Of a DNA stretch of 64,000 nucleotides, positions 15,649-25,253 are shown piece after piece (within the stretch, counting starts at the first letter, position 1; each line of letters opens with the position of its first letter). Made by a program: the position numbers and the translations under genes. The notes beneath the pieces are model-generated. The model saw only the letters and a program-made list of their open reading frames with translations. It was not told the origin of the DNA and made no database searches. The stretch comes from Microbacterium sp. 8M (GTDB lineage: Bacteria; Actinomycetota; Actinomycetes; Actinomycetales; Microbacteriaceae), in the NCBI RefSeq assembly GCF_902506375.1, contig NZ_LR733284.1, positions 124,001 through 188,000 on the forward strand, given 5' to 3'.

Positions 15649-17208
15649 ATGGCAGTCATCGGCATCGTCCGCGAACCCGAGGGCGAGGCGCGCGTCGCAG
15701 CGACCCCGGCGACCGTCGGGTCGCTGCGGAAGCTCGGCCACGAGGTGGTCGTGGAACGCGGTGCAGGATCGGCGGCGTCGTACCCCGACGACGCCTATGC
15801 GGACGCCGGAGCGACCCTCGTCGACCGCGCGCAGGCGTGGGGCGGGGAGGTCGTGCTGGCGATCACCGCGCCCGGCCCCGAGGAGATCGCGCTGCTCGCC
15901 GATGGAGCGACGATCATCGCGCTGCTGTCGCCGGCCCTGCGTCCCGACCTCGTGGAGTCGCTGGCGCAGCGGGGGATCACCGCGCTCGCGCTCGACGCGG
16001 TGCCGCGCATCTCGCGCGCCCAGTCGATGGACGTGCTGAGCTCGATGGCCAACATCGCCGGCTACCGCGCCGTGGTGGAGGCCGCGCACGAGTTCGGCCG
16101 GTTCTTCACCGGCCAGGTGACCGCGGCGGGCAAGGTGCCCCCGGCCAAGGTCCTCGTGGCGGGTGCCGGCGTCGCGGGTCTCGCCGCGATCGGCGCGGCC
16201 TCGAGCCTGGGCGCGATCGTGCGCGCGACGGATCCGCGCCCCGAGGTCGCCGACCAGGTCACCTCGATCGGTGGCGAGTACCTGCCCGTCGACGTGGCGG
16301 TGGAGAAGTCCACGGACGGCTACGCCAAGGCGACGAGCGAGGCGTACGACCGCCGGGCCGCCGAGATCTACACGGAGCAGGCGGCCGACGTCGACATCAT
16401 CATCACCACGGCGCTGATCCCCGGCCGTGCGGCGCCGCGGCTCATCACCGCCTCCGACGTCGCCCGGATGAAGCCCGGCAGCGTGATCGTCGACATGGCC
16501 GCCGGCCAGGGCGGCAACGTCGAGGGATCCGTCGCCGGCGAGCGCGTCGTGACCGACAACGGCGTGATCATCCTCGGCTACACCGACCTCGCCTCGCGCC
16601 TGGCCGCCCAGGCCTCGCAGCTGTACGGCACGAACGTGGCGAACCTCGTGACGCTGCTCACGCCCGGCAAGGACGGGGTGCTCACGATCGACTTCGATGA
16701 CGTGGTGCAGCGCTCGGTGACGGTCGTGCGCGACGGCGCGGTGACCTGGCCGCCGCCGCCCGTGCAGGTGGCTGCGGCGCCCGCGAAGGCCCCGGTGGCC
16801 TCCGGTCGACAGGCTCAGGGACCGGAGGGGGAGGCGCCCGCGAAGAAGGGCCTCTCGGCGGGACGCAAGGCGCTGCTGATCGTGCTCGGCATCGCGGCGC
16901 TGTTCGCGGTGAACGCGTTCGCACCCGCACCGCTGCCGCAGCACTTCACGGTGCTGACGCTGTCGGTGGTGATCGGCTTCTACGTGATCGGCAAGGTGCA
17001 CCACGCGCTGCACACCCCGCTCATGTCGGTGACCAACGCGATCTCCGGTGTCATCGTCGTCGGGGCGATGCTGCAGATCACAGATCCGAATCCCGTCGTG
17101 CAGGTGATCGCCGCGGTCGCGGTGCTGCTCGCATCCATCAACATCTTCGGAGGGTTCGCGGTCACCCGCCGCATGCTCGCCATGTTCACGAAGGGCGGCC
17201 AGAAGTGA
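15649..17208 (+). CDS. pntA: NAD(P) transhydrogenase subunit alpha (fused)
   Basis: A 519-residue protein comprising the NAD(H)-binding domain I (residues 1-~375, with [17 protein letters not shown] and the mobile-loop region) and, after a linker, four transmembrane helices (domain II). It has the E. coli PntA organisation rather than split PntAA/PntAB. With PntB it transfers hydride between NADH and NADP+ driven by the proton gradient. The start ATG follows GGAGGAGGTAGG. The linker near residue 385 contains a dispersed repeat fragment (16806-16825) translated as [10 protein letters not shown]. The gene overlaps pntB by four bases. Confidence 0.95.
   Translation: MAVIGIVREPEGEARVAATPATVGSLRKLGHEVVVERGAGSAASYPDDAYADAGATLVDRAQAWGGEVVLAITAPGPEEIALLADGATIIALLSPALRPDLVESLAQRGITALALDAVPRISRAQSMDVLSSMANIAGYRAVVEAAHEFGRFFTGQVTAAGKVPPAKVLVAGAGVAGLAAIGAASSLGAIVRATDPRPEVADQVTSIGGEYLPVDVAVEKSTDGYAKATSEAYDRRAAEIYTEQAADVDIIITTALIPGRAAPRLITASDVARMKPGSVIVDMAAGQGGNVEGSVAGERVVTDNGVIILGYTDLASRLAAQASQLYGTNVANLVTLLTPGKDGVLTIDFDDVVQRSVTVVRDGAVTWPPPPVQVAAAPAKAPVASGRQAQGPEGEAPAKKGLSAGRKALLIVLGIAALFAVNAFAPAPLPQHFTVLTLSVVIGFYVIGKVHHALHTPLMSVTNAISGVIVVGAMLQITDPNPVVQVIAAVAVLLASINIFGGFAVTRRMLAMFTKGGQK
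16806..16825 (-). repeat. dispersed repeat fragment (PVPEPVEG family) in the pntA linker
   Basis: TCGACAGGCTCAGGGACCGG is the same core as the copies at 46881-46956, here translated in a frame antisense to theirs as part of the Gln/Gly-rich linker. Confidence 0.75.
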
Positions 17209-18602
17209 CCGTCGGAGCCGTCTCCACCGCCGCGTACATCGTCGCGGCCCTGCTGTTCATCCTCAGCCTCGCCGGTCTCAGCAAGCACGAGACCGCGCGC
17301 TCCGGGGTGATCTTCGGCATCTCCGGCATGGCGATCGCCCTGCTCGCCACGGTCTCGCTGACCGTGGCGAAGGCCTGGTCCACGGGCGCCGTGATCGGAC
17401 TCGTGCTCCTGCTCGTCGCCGTGCTCGTCGGCGCCGGCATCGGGCTGTGGCGCGCGCGGGTCGTCGAGATGACCGGGATGCCCGAGCTCATCGCCCTGCT
17501 GCACAGCTTCGTCGGCCTCGCCGCCGTGCTGGTCGGCTGGAACGGCCACCTCGCGCACGCGGACATCGCCCCGGCGCTGGTCGGGATCCACAACGCCGAG
17601 GTCTTCATCGGGATCTTCATCGGCGGGGTGACCTTCACCGGATCCATCGTCGCCTTCCTCAAGCTGTCGGCGCGGATCTCCTCCAAGCCGCTCATGCTGC
17701 CGGGCAAGAACGCGCTGAACATTCTCGCGCTGGTCGCGTTCCTGGTGCTCACGGTGTGGTTCGTGATCGACCAGCAGCTGTGGCTGCTCATCGCGATCAC
17801 CGTGCTGTCCTTCGCGCTGGGGTGGCACCTGGTCGCCTCGATCGGCGGCGGCGACATGCCCGTGGTCGTCTCGATGCTGAACAGCTACTCCGGCTGGGCC
17901 GCGGCCGCGGCGGGCTTCCTGTTGAACAACGACCTGCTCATCGTCACCGGTGCGCTCGTCGGATCCAGCGGTGCCTACCTCTCGTACATCATGTGCAAGG
18001 CGATGAACCGGTCGTTCCTGTCCGTCATCGCCGGCGGCTTCGGGATCGTGGCCTCGTCGTCCTCCGACGAGGAACAGGGCGAGTACCGCGAGATCACCGC
18101 GGAGAGCGCGGCGGAGATGCTCACCGGTGCGAAGAGCGTCGTGATCACGCCCGGCTACGGCATGGCGGTCGCGCACGCGCAGTACCCCGTCGCCGACCTG
18201 GTGCGTCGCCTGCGCGAGCGCGGCGTCGAGGTGCGCTTCGGCATCCACCCGGTGGCGGGACGCCTGCCCGGCCACATGAACGTGCTGCTGGCGGAGGCCA
18301 AGGTGCCGTACGACATCGTGCTGAGCATGGAGGAGATCAATGACGACCTCGCGTCGACCTCGGTGGTGCTCGTGATCGGCGCCAACGACACGGTCAACCC
18401 CGCTGCGGCGGAGGATCCGGGCAGCCCCATCGCGGGCATGCCGGTGCTGAGGGTGTGGGAGGCCGAGAACGTGATCGTGTTCAAGCGCTCCATGGCGGCC
18501 GGCTATGCGGGCGTGCAGAACCCGCTGTTCTTCCGCGAGAACGCGCAGATGCTGTTCGGCGACGCCAAGCAGCGCGTGGAGGACATCATCGCGGCGCTCT
18601 GA
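17205..18602 (+). CDS. pntB: NAD(P) transhydrogenase subunit beta
   Basis: A 465-residue protein: about nine transmembrane helices (domain II) followed by the NADP(H)-binding domain III with the motif [17 protein letters not shown] and the helix [12 protein letters not shown]. It starts with GTG overlapping the pntA stop (GTGA), so the subunits are co-translated. It supplies NADPH, useful for the reductive sulfur pathway encoded elsewhere in this window. It matches the family along its length with no visible defect. Confidence 0.95.
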   Translation: MTVGAVSTAAYIVAALLFILSLAGLSKHETARSGVIFGISGMAIALLATVSLTVAKAWSTGAVIGLVLLLVAVLVGAGIGLWRARVVEMTGMPELIALLHSFVGLAAVLVGWNGHLAHADIAPALVGIHNAEVFIGIFIGGVTFTGSIVAFLKLSARISSKPLMLPGKNALNILALVAFLVLTVWFVIDQQLWLLIAITVLSFALGWHLVASIGGGDMPVVVSMLNSYSGWAAAAAGFLLNNDLLIVTGALVGSSGAYLSYIMCKAMNRSFLSVIAGGFGIVASSSSDEEQGEYREITAESAAEMLTGAKSVVITPGYGMAVAHAQYPVADLVRRLRERGVEVRFGIHPVAGRLPGHMNVLLAEAKVPYDIVLSMEEINDDLASTSVVLVIGANDTVNPAAAEDPGSPIAGMPVLRVWEAENVIVFKRSMAAGYAGVQNPLFFRENAQMLFGDAKQRVEDIIAAL

Positions 18603-18734
18603 CCCGGGAGCGGTCGAGGCGACGCGCGGCAAGACGATTGCGGATCCGGCCCGGAGGGCGTACGAACGAACCACGGAGTCCGTCGGACGAAGTCGTGTTC
18701 CGGGGGGACCGCACTCGAAGGAGAGGACACGAGC

Positions 18735-20231
18735 ATGAGCGAGTTCGCCGCATCCGCCGATGAGCCGTCGATCTACGGGGAGGAGGACGTCGGCGACGGC
18801 AAGCGCATCGTTCAGATCGCCTCCGTCGCGGCGCTCGGCGGCCTGCTCTTCGGCTACGACAGCGCCGTGATCAACGGCGCGGTCGCGTCGATCAAGACCG
18901 CGTTCGGCGTCAATGACGCCCTGCTCGGCTTCGCGGTGGCTTCCGCTCTGCTGGGCGCCGCGGTCGGAGCCATGACCGCCGGGCGCCTCGCCGACCGGAT
19001 CGGTCGGGTGCGGGTCATGCAGATCGCCGCGCTGCTCTTCCTCATCAGCGCCGTGGTGACCGGCCTCGCTCCGGAGCTGTGGACGCTGGTCATCTTCCGC
19101 GTGGTCGGCGGCGTCGCGATCGGCATGGCCTCGGTGATCGCGCCGGCGTACATCGCCGAGACCTCGCCGGCCCGGATCCGCGGCCGGCTCGGATCGCTGC
19201 AGCAGATGGCGATCGTCACCGGCATCTTCCTGTCGCTGCTGGTCGACTGGCTGCTCGCGACGGCGGCCGGCGGGGCCGACAAGACCTTCTGGTTCGGCCT
19301 GCCGGCCTGGCGCTGGATGTTCCTCGCCATGGCGGTGCCGTCGATCCTCTACGGCGTGCTGTCGGCGACCATCCCGGAATCGCCCCGCTACCTCATCGCG
19401 AAGCACCGGATCCCCGAGGCGCGTAAGGTGCTGACGATCCTGCTCGGTGAGAAGAACCTCGAGGTCACGATCGGCCGGATCCACGAGAGCATCGACCACG
19501 ACGTCAAGCCGAGCTGGCGCGACATGCGCAAGCCGGGCGGCGGGGTCTACGCGATCGTCTGGGTGGGCCTGCTGCTGTCGGTGTTCCAGCAAGGCGTCGG
19601 CATCAACGTGATCTTCTACTACTCGAACATCCTCTGGGAGGCGGTCGGCTTCAAGGAGAGCGCGTCGTTCGGCATCAGCGTGTTCACCTCGGTCGTGAAC
19701 ATCGCCACCACCATCGCGGCGATCCTGCTCGTCGACCGGGTCGGCCGCAAGCCGCTGCTGATGATCGGATCCTCGGGCATGATCGTCACGCTGGCCACCA
19801 TGGCTGTGTGCTTCGGCACGGCGCCGCTGACGCCGCAGGGCGACCCGCATCTCGTCGGCGCCGCCGGGCCGATCGCGCTCGTGGCGGCCAACCTGTTCGT
19901 GGTGTTCTTCGGGATGAGCTGGGGCCCGGTGGTCTGGGTGCTGCTCGGCGAGATGTTCCCGAACCGGTTCCGTGCGGCCGCGCTGTCGCTGGCCGCGGCC
20001 GGACAGTGGGCGGCGAACTGGGTGATCACCGTCACGTTCCCACCGCTGAAGAGCCTTTCCCTGGGTCTGGCCTACAGCCTGTACGCGGCGTTCGCGCTGC
20101 TGTCGCTGCTGTTCGTGGCGAAGTTCGTGAAGGAGACCAAGGGCATGTCGCTCGAGGAGATGGACGCGGCGACCGGCGTGGTCCCGCTGCACCACAAGGA
20201 CGGCGCGGCCGGAGCCGTGGCCGGGGAGTGA
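18735..20231 (+). CDS. sugar porter-family MFS transporter
   Basis: A 498-residue, twelve-helix transporter with family marks LADRIGRVRVM after helix 2, PESPRYL after helix 6, DRVGRKPLL and the GVGINVIFYYSN stretch of helix 7. These identify a proton-coupled or facilitative sugar transporter (XylE/GlcP group). A strong GGAGAGGA ribosome binding site precedes the ATG. There is no sugar catabolic gene next to it, so the sugar is unknown. A terminator-like hairpin follows. Confidence 0.9.
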   Translation: MSEFAASADEPSIYGEEDVGDGKRIVQIASVAALGGLLFGYDSAVINGAVASIKTAFGVNDALLGFAVASALLGAAVGAMTAGRLADRIGRVRVMQIAALLFLISAVVTGLAPELWTLVIFRVVGGVAIGMASVIAPAYIAETSPARIRGRLGSLQQMAIVTGIFLSLLVDWLLATAAGGADKTFWFGLPAWRWMFLAMAVPSILYGVLSATIPESPRYLIAKHRIPEARKVLTILLGEKNLEVTIGRIHESIDHDVKPSWRDMRKPGGGVYAIVWVGLLLSVFQQGVGINVIFYYSNILWEAVGFKESASFGISVFTSVVNIATTIAAILLVDRVGRKPLLMIGSSGMIVTLATMAVCFGTAPLTPQGDPHLVGAAGPIALVAANLFVVFFGMSWGPVVWVLLGEMFPNRFRAAALSLAAAGQWAANWVITVTFPPLKSLSLGLAYSLYAAFALLSLLFVAKFVKETKGMSLEEMDAATGVVPLHHKDGAAGAVAGE

Positions 20232-20232
20232 C

Positions 20233-20272
20233 CGACGGTTCCGACCGCCGTGCGCGGCGCCCGGAACCGTCG
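20233..20272. terminator. hairpin between convergent genes
   Basis: The arms CGACGGTTCCG (20233-20243) and CGGAACCGTCG (20262-20272) pair perfectly. The hairpin lies just behind the sugar transporter stop and could end transcription from either side. Confidence 0.7.
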
Positions 20273-20361
20273 ACGGCGCCAGCCAGACCGCGGAGCTGCG
20301 GGGGCGGCCCCGGCGCGACCGGCGGCCCGAGGAACGCCGCGAGGTGGCCGCCGCCGGACGC

Positions 20362-21999
20362 TCATTCCCCCGCGTGCCGGGCGACGATGGCCGCTGCTGC
20401 ACCGGTCGGCACACCGCCGTAGAGGAACCCGCGGACCGGGCCGATGCGCGTCGCGACGAAGGCGTCGGCCACCGTCGCGGGAGCGTGGCGCAGCAGCAGC
20501 GACCCCTGCAGCGCCACGGCGAGCGACTCGGTGAGCCGGCGCGCCCCCGCCTGCGCCTCCGCGGACGCGGGATCCCGCTGCACGTCGTGGAGCAGGCGCA
20601 CGGCGTCGTCGACGTGGGCGTCGAACCGGGCGTCGGCGCCGACGGCGAGGCGCACCTCGGCGAGGAACGCGTCGGCTGTCTCCGGCTCGCGGGCGATCGC
20701 GCGCAGCACGTCCAGCGCGATGACGTTGCCGGATCCCTCCCACACCGCCATCACCGGCTGCTCCCGGTAGCGGCGGGCGAGCGGGAACGCCTCGGTGTAG
20801 CCGTTGCCGCCGAGGCACTCGAGCGCCTCGTACGCGTGGCCGGGCCCGCGCTTGCAGATCCAGTACTTCAGCACGGCGGTGGCCAGGCGCCGGAACGGCT
20901 CGTCCGTCGCGTCGGCATCGGCCTCGTCAGCCGCCGCCACCCGCAGCGATGCGGTGATGGCGGCCTCGGTCTCGATGGCGAGGTCGGCGAGCACCTCCGT
21001 CATCGCGGGCTGCTCCACGAGCCGGGCGCCGAACGCGGCGCGATGCTGCGCGTGCCAGATCGCCTCCGCCGTCGCCTGCCGCATGCCCGCGGCGGTGCCG
21101 AGCATGCAGTCCAGCCGAGTCTGGTTCACCATCTCGATGATCGTGCGCACGCCCCGGCCCTCGTCGCCCACGAGCCAGCCCGCCGTGCCGTCGAACTCGA
21201 CCTCGCTCGAGGCGTTCGCGCGGTTGCCGAGCTTGTCCTTGAGGCGCTGGATGAGGAACGGGTTGCGGGATCCGTCCGGCAGCACGCGCGGCACGAGGAA
21301 GCAGCTGAGCCCGCCGGGCGCCTGTGCGAGCACGAGGAAGCCGTCCGACATCGGGGCGGAGCAGAACCACTTGTGCCCGGTGAGGATCCAGGATCCGTCG
21401 CCCGCCGGGACGGCGGCGGTGCTGTTCGCGCGCACGTCGGATCCGCCCTGCTTCTCGGTCATCGCCATCCCGAACAGGGCCGAGGTCTTGCCGGGTGAGA
21501 GGTCGGGGGAGTAGTCGCGGGAGAGCAGCCGCGGGATCCACAGCTCGCGCAGATCGGCGGGCGCGAACTGCTGCAACGCCGGGACGACCGCGTGGGTCAT
21601 CGACACCGGACAGGCGTGGCCGGGCTCCACCTGGGCGAACAGCAGGAACTGCGCAGCACGCGCCACCTGCGCGCCGGGGCGCGGGGCGGCCCAGGCGGCG
21701 GTGTGGGCTCCGGCGGCGACCGCGGCGCCGATCACCCGGTGATAGGAGGGGTGGTACTCGACCTCGTCGATGCGCCGGCCCCAGCGATCGAACGCGGTGA
21801 GCACCGGCTCGTGCGTATTTGCGAGCTCGGCGTCGCGCTGGAACCCCGCAGACCCGACGAGCCGTCCGGTCGCGGCGAGCTCGGGCTCGGCCCAGGTGGC
21901 GCCGTGACGCCGCACCGCCGCGACGAGGGGCGCATCCAGAGCGAACTCATCGACGTCCACGCGCGGCGGAGCCTGGTTCGTGATGGTGTGCGTGGCCAT
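20362..21999 (-). CDS. AidB-like acyl-CoA dehydrogenase
   Basis: A 545-residue flavoprotein, the size of AidB rather than of ordinary ~380-residue acyl-CoA dehydrogenases. It has GMAMTEKQGGSDVRANST and GHKWFCSAPMSDGF (flavin and substrate regions) and CLGGNGYTEAFPLARRYREQPVMAVWEGSGNV divided over the C-terminal domain, all AidB marks. AidB is induced on alkylation damage and binds DNA; homologues are also annotated as isovaleryl-CoA dehydrogenases. The start at 21999 is set by the upstream AAGGGGATCCC. It is monocistronic, converging on the sugar transporter gene. Confidence 0.9.
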   Translation of the reverse strand: MATHTITNQAPPRVDVDEFALDAPLVAAVRRHGATWAEPELAATGRLVGSAGFQRDAELANTHEPVLTAFDRWGRRIDEVEYHPSYHRVIGAAVAAGAHTAAWAAPRPGAQVARAAQFLLFAQVEPGHACPVSMTHAVVPALQQFAPADLRELWIPRLLSRDYSPDLSPGKTSALFGMAMTEKQGGSDVRANSTAAVPAGDGSWILTGHKWFCSAPMSDGFLVLAQAPGGLSCFLVPRVLPDGSRNPFLIQRLKDKLGNRANASSEVEFDGTAGWLVGDEGRGVRTIIEMVNQTRLDCMLGTAAGMRQATAEAIWHAQHRAAFGARLVEQPAMTEVLADLAIETEAAITASLRVAAADEADADATDEPFRRLATAVLKYWICKRGPGHAYEALECLGGNGYTEAFPLARRYREQPVMAVWEGSGNVIALDVLRAIAREPETADAFLAEVRLAVGADARFDAHVDDAVRLLHDVQRDPASAEAQAGARRLTESLAVALQGSLLLRHAPATVADAFVATRIGPVRGFLYGGVPTGAAAAIVARHAGE

Positions 22000-22143
22000 G
22001 GGATCCCCTTCGATCACGGTCCGTTCCGACGCTACGCCATCGCAGACGGCGGACGACGGCGCTGTCAAGACCCTGGGCCCGCCGTGCCGCACGAGGTGAC
22101 ATGGGAGTCCGGCGCCGCACCGGGCGCCGCGAAGGAGGAAGAG

Positions 22144-22341
22144 ATGAGCGAGCAGGGCAACCCGACGGATCCGGACGAGGAGACGCAGCGGACGACCGGC
22201 TCGGGCGATCCGAACGACGACCGGGCGTATCTGCAGGACGAGCCGCCGGCGCAGGCCGAGGAGCGCCACCCGACCGCGGTCGAGGAGGATGAGGATCCGA
22301 TCGCGCATGATGCGGAGGCGGCGCAGGAGGGAGGGGCGTGA
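22144..22341 (+). CDS. small acidic protein of unknown function
   Basis: A 65-residue, very acidic, probably disordered protein (Asp/Glu/Gln/Pro-rich) with GAAGGAGGAAGAG just before the ATG. Its stop overlaps the GTG/ATG of the DUF2795 gene, so the two are co-translated. The upstream sequence TGTCAAGACCCTGGG (22063-22077) resembles the promoter of another small acidic protein gene at 23265. Regulation under a shared stress sigma factor is possible but unproven. Confidence 0.7.
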   Translation: MSEQGNPTDPDEETQRTTGSGDPNDDRAYLQDEPPAQAEERHPTAVEEDEDPIAHDAEAAQEGGA

Positions 22342-22538
22342 TGGCCATCCACCCGAATCCTCTCGCCGTGCAGGAGCACCTCTCCGGAGTGGCCTACCCG
22401 GCGTCGCGGGACGACCTGGTCGCCGCGGCGAAGGACCGCGGCGCCGCCGATGTGATCGTCGATGCGCTCGCCGGCCTGCCGGATCGGCGCTACGAAGGGC
22501 CGGTCGAGGTCATCGAGGAGCTGTTCGGCGACCGCTGA
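22341..22538 (+). CDS. DUF2795 protein
   Basis: A 65-residue protein with the DUF2795 pattern: HLSGVAYPASRDDLVAAAKDRGA, then VIDALAGLPDRRYEGPVEV (broken here over two motifs). These small actinobacterial proteins have no established function. Either GTG at 22338 or ATG at 22341 may be used; the ATG has the better-spaced GGAGG (22327-22331). It is coupled to the acidic protein before it. Confidence 0.8.
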   Translation: MAIHPNPLAVQEHLSGVAYPASRDDLVAAAKDRGAADVIVDALAGLPDRRYEGPVEVIEELFGDR

Positions 22539-22552
22539 CCGGTCGTACCGGT

Positions 22553-23092
22553 TCAGCGGTCGCCGAGCGCGGCGCGCCACTCGTCGCGGAGCAGACCCAT
22601 CCGCACGATGTCCTCGTAATGTCCGCGCACCCAGGCGTGCTCGCGCTGGCGCCCTTCCACGACGAAGCCGGCCTTCTCGTACACCCGGATCGCCCCGGCG
22701 TTCGAGGCGATCACCTCGAGGTGCAGGCGGCGCAGGTTGGCGCGGACGAACCCGAACTCGACGATCTGCCGGATCGCCTCCGAGCCGATGCCCCGGCCGC
22801 GTGCCGGTGCGGCGAGTGCGATGCCGACCTCCGCCGTGGCGGTGAACCCGTCGATGTCGAAGAGACTCACGGTGCCGACCGCCTCGCCGTCGACGTCGAC
22901 CACGAAGCTGAGGTTCCCGTTCGGGTCGGCGTCGTACTCGGCGACCCGCGCCTCCCAGCCCTTCCGGGTCATCGCCGCGGGGCGGAGCGGACTGCGCTGC
23001 TCCCAGGTCTCGAGTTCGGCGGCGAGCGCGTAGAGCGCGTCGTAGTCCGCGTCGGTGCGTGGGCGCAGCGTCACCGCGGGGTGCTGGATCAT
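22553..23092 (-). CDS. GNAT-family N-acetyltransferase
   Basis: A 179-residue acetyltransferase with the acetyl-CoA loop APARGRGIGSEAI (Q/RxxGxG type) and the C-terminal NAGAIRVYEKAGFVVEGRQRE strand-helix typical of RimJ/SpeG-like proteins. The probable substrate is a protein N-terminus or a small amine. The ATG at 23092 has no ribosome binding site, but TAGCGT (23100-23105) ends seven bases upstream, indicating a leaderless message. Confidence 0.87.
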   Translation of the reverse strand: MIQHPAVTLRPRTDADYDALYALAAELETWEQRSPLRPAAMTRKGWEARVAEYDADPNGNLSFVVDVDGEAVGTVSLFDIDGFTATAEVGIALAAPARGRGIGSEAIRQIVEFGFVRANLRRLHLEVIASNAGAIRVYEKAGFVVEGRQREHAWVRGHYEDIVRMGLLRDEWRAALGDR

Positions 23093-23153
23093 GAGCTACA
23101 CGCTACCCAGGGGTGCCGACAGCGTGCGTGCCGGGCTCGGATCCTCGTGGGTC

Positions 23154-23182
23154 TTGTCAATCCCGGGGTCGCGGCATAGCCT
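23154..23182 (+). promoter_or_regulatory. promoter of the 49-residue acidic protein gene
   Basis: TTGTCA (23154-23159) and TAGCCT (23177-23182) are separated by 17 bases, the best -35/-10 pair in this stretch. The spacer begins ATCCCGGGG, similar to the region upstream of 22144. Confidence 0.6.
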
Positions 23183-23264
23183 GCCGACGAAAGACCGGAT
23201 CCGGGTCGGCCGCGGCCGATCGACGCCGTTCTGCTCCGGATCCGCCATCGCGAAGGAGGACGGG

Positions 23265-23414
23265 ATGGGGCGTGACGAGGACGCCGACGAGGTCGACGAG
23301 CAGCAGGACGCGCTCGACGAGGACATGACGGACGTGGACGAGGAGGGCCGCCCGCTGCCGCCGCCGGACGTGGAGACGACCCTCGGCTTCGAGGGCTCGA
23401 TCGAAGGGCTCTGA
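23265..23414 (+). CDS. very small acidic protein
   Basis: A 49-residue protein dominated by Asp/Glu in its first 30 residues, ending VETTLGFEGSIEGL. The start at 23265 is supported by GAAGGAGG eight bases upstream and a good promoter at 23154-23182. The function is unknown. Length, charge and regulatory region resemble the acidic protein at 22144. Confidence 0.65.
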   Translation: MGRDEDADEVDEQQDALDEDMTDVDEEGRPLPPPDVETTLGFEGSIEGL

Positions 23415-23465
23415 CGGAGCCCGGATCGGAACGCACGGAGCGCACGGCGTCGCGATGCTCGAGGG

Positions 23466-24665
23466 TCACACGTCGAGGACGGAGCGCTCCCACGGGATCG
23501 TGTGGTTGTAGAGGTGGTTGTTGCGGGTGTCCTTCATGGCGCCGCGCAGGAACAGCGGGAGCAGGGCGTCGCGCAGGAGCACGGCGAGCTTCGAGGAGGT
23601 GACCGTCTTCTGCCGGCTGATCGCGCGGGAGTATGCGACGACGTCCTCCGCCCGGCGCTGGCGGAGGTCCTGATACCGGGCGAACGCCTGCCCGTGGTCG
23701 GGGAGATCGCGCAGACAGAGGGCGAGCGTCTCCGCGTCCTCGAGGGCGAGTGAGGCGCCCTGGCCGGCGCTCGGCGAGGTCGCGTGCACGGCGTCGCCCA
23801 TGGCGACCACCCGGCCGCGATGCCAGCGCGGCACGTGCGGGAGCTCATAGATGCCGTAGGCGCCGACCGTCCCGGTCACGTTGTCGAGGATCTGCGGCAC
23901 CGGGTAGGGATCGTCGGCGTGCAGCGCGCGCAGTTCCCGGATCCACGTCTCGCTCGGCACCGCCCGCAGCTCGTCGCGGTCCTGCTCCGCACGCGCCGGG
24001 TTCGCGAACCAGAACACTGTGCCGTCCTCGCGCACGAGGTAGCCGAAGAAGCCGCGGGATCCGAAGATCATGTGCTGCGTGAGCGGGGTCGGCGCGAGTC
24101 CCTCCACGCGGGCGAACCCGCCGATGCTGAGCAGCCCGCTGTACGTCGGCTCCGGTGCGTCGGGATCGATCCACCGGCGCGTCGGGGAGCCGACGCCGTC
24201 GCAGCCGATGAGGATGTCCCCCGTTGCGCGAGTGCCGTCGGCGAAATGCGCGGTGACGCCGTCGGCGGTCTCCTCGATGCGCTCGAGTCGCGCGCCCCAG
24301 GTGAGGGGGATGCCCTCCCGTTCGGTCGCCTCGCGCAGCACGCTGTTCAGCCACTCGCGGCGCACCACGACGCTGCCGCGCTCGGGCTCGCCGGCGGGGC
24401 CGTTCGGCACGGTGCCCAGGATGCGGCCGCGGCCGCTGCGCATCCGCATGTACGGCGCGAGGTGGCCGTCTTCGAGCAGGCGCTCCTTGAGCCCGAGGGT
24501 GTCGAGCACGGCAAGGCCGTTGGTGGCGACGTTGAGGAAGAGGCCGCCGAAGGCATCGGGGTGAGGGCGTGCTTCGAAGATCTCCGCCTCCCAGCCCGCG
24601 CGTCGCAGGAAGAGGGCGACGGCGGGTCCGGCGACTCCGCCGCCGATGATGAGCGCCTTGGGCAT
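23466..24665 (-). CDS. FAD-dependent monooxygenase (aromatic hydroxylase type)
   Basis: A 399-residue flavoprotein with the dinucleotide-binding motif GGGVAGPAVAL at residues 8-18, the mid-protein DGVGS loop and the FAD-ribityl motif GDAVHATSPSAGQGASLALEDA (shortened here). This is the para-hydroxybenzoate hydroxylase/TetX-like fold that inserts oxygen into aromatic or antibiotic substrates with NAD(P)H. It is divergent from a MarR-type gene with an operator-like region between them, so it is probably induced by the compound it oxidises. The substrate is unknown. Confidence 0.88.
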   Translation of the reverse strand: MPKALIIGGGVAGPAVALFLRRAGWEAEIFEARPHPDAFGGLFLNVATNGLAVLDTLGLKERLLEDGHLAPYMRMRSGRGRILGTVPNGPAGEPERGSVVVRREWLNSVLREATEREGIPLTWGARLERIEETADGVTAHFADGTRATGDILIGCDGVGSPTRRWIDPDAPEPTYSGLLSIGGFARVEGLAPTPLTQHMIFGSRGFFGYLVREDGTVFWFANPARAEQDRDELRAVPSETWIRELRALHADDPYPVPQILDNVTGTVGAYGIYELPHVPRWHRGRVVAMGDAVHATSPSAGQGASLALEDAETLALCLRDLPDHGQAFARYQDLRQRRAEDVVAYSRAISRQKTVTSSKLAVLLRDALLPLFLRGAMKDTRNNHLYNHTIPWERSVLDV

Positions 24666-24699
24666 CGGATCGGCCTTTCGATAGTCTGGAAGAGAACAG

Positions 24700-24736
24700 A
24701 GAGTCTCGATTGAAGAGTCTCTCTATTTTGGAGAGA
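24700..24736. promoter_or_regulatory. operator region between monooxygenase and MarR genes
   Basis: AGAGTCTC occurs at 24700-24707 and 24714-24721, and TCTCT (24720-24724) is inverted at AGAGA (24732-24736). The repeats overlap a possible -10 TATTTT (24724-24729) of the MarR gene, as expected for autorepression. Confidence 0.55.
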
Positions 24737-24743
24737 TTAGCAG

Positions 24744-25229
24744 ATGCCCGAAGAATCCGCACGCCGTGCCGCCGCCATCGCCCGGCAGACCGAGGCGATG
24801 CAGGAGTTCATGGCGCGCGCCGTGCTCTTCCAGGACGCGGTCGCCCGGTCCGTCGGCCTCAACGGCACCGACCTGCAGGCGGTCGGCCTGCTGCTGAACA
24901 GCGGCCCCGCGACGCCCGGCGAGCTCGCGGCGAGGACCGGGCTCACGGCCGGAGGGGCGGTCACGGCCATGATCGACCGGCTCGAGCGCGCCGGCTACGT
25001 GCACCGCAGTCGTGACGAGCACGATCGCCGTCGTGTGCTGGTCACCGCGGATCCGGATCCGATCCTCGCCGGCGTCGGCCCCGTCTACGGCCGGGTCGCC
25101 GAGCGATGGAACGCCTACCTCGACACCCTGAGCGATGAGCAGATCGAGTTCGCCGCGGAACTCCTCACGCGCGCGGCCGAGGTGAATCGCGAGGAGATCG
25201 AGCGGCTCCGCGCCGATACCCGCGGCTGA
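24744..25229 (+). CDS. MarR-family transcriptional regulator
   Basis: A 161-residue winged-helix protein with recognition region ELAARTGLTAGGAVTAMIDRLE and wing RDEHDRRRVLV, standard for MarR repressors. It sits 78 bases from, and divergent to, the FAD monooxygenase; the gap contains repeated AGAGTCTC boxes. It likely represses both genes until an aromatic ligand binds. The first helix is longer than usual, so an internal Met20 start is possible but less likely. Confidence 0.88.
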   Translation: MPEESARRAAAIARQTEAMQEFMARAVLFQDAVARSVGLNGTDLQAVGLLLNSGPATPGELAARTGLTAGGAVTAMIDRLERAGYVHRSRDEHDRRRVLVTADPDPILAGVGPVYGRVAERWNAYLDTLSDEQIEFAAELLTRAAEVNREEIERLRADTRG

Positions 25230-25253
25230 GGCGCCCGGGCGTCGAGGCGCGCC

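Noticed and set aside
16980..20414. Minus-strand open frame of 1144 codons antisense to pntAB and the sugar transporter
   Set aside because: Low-complexity Arg/His/Asp-rich product; third-position GC of the plus-strand genes explains the lack of stops.
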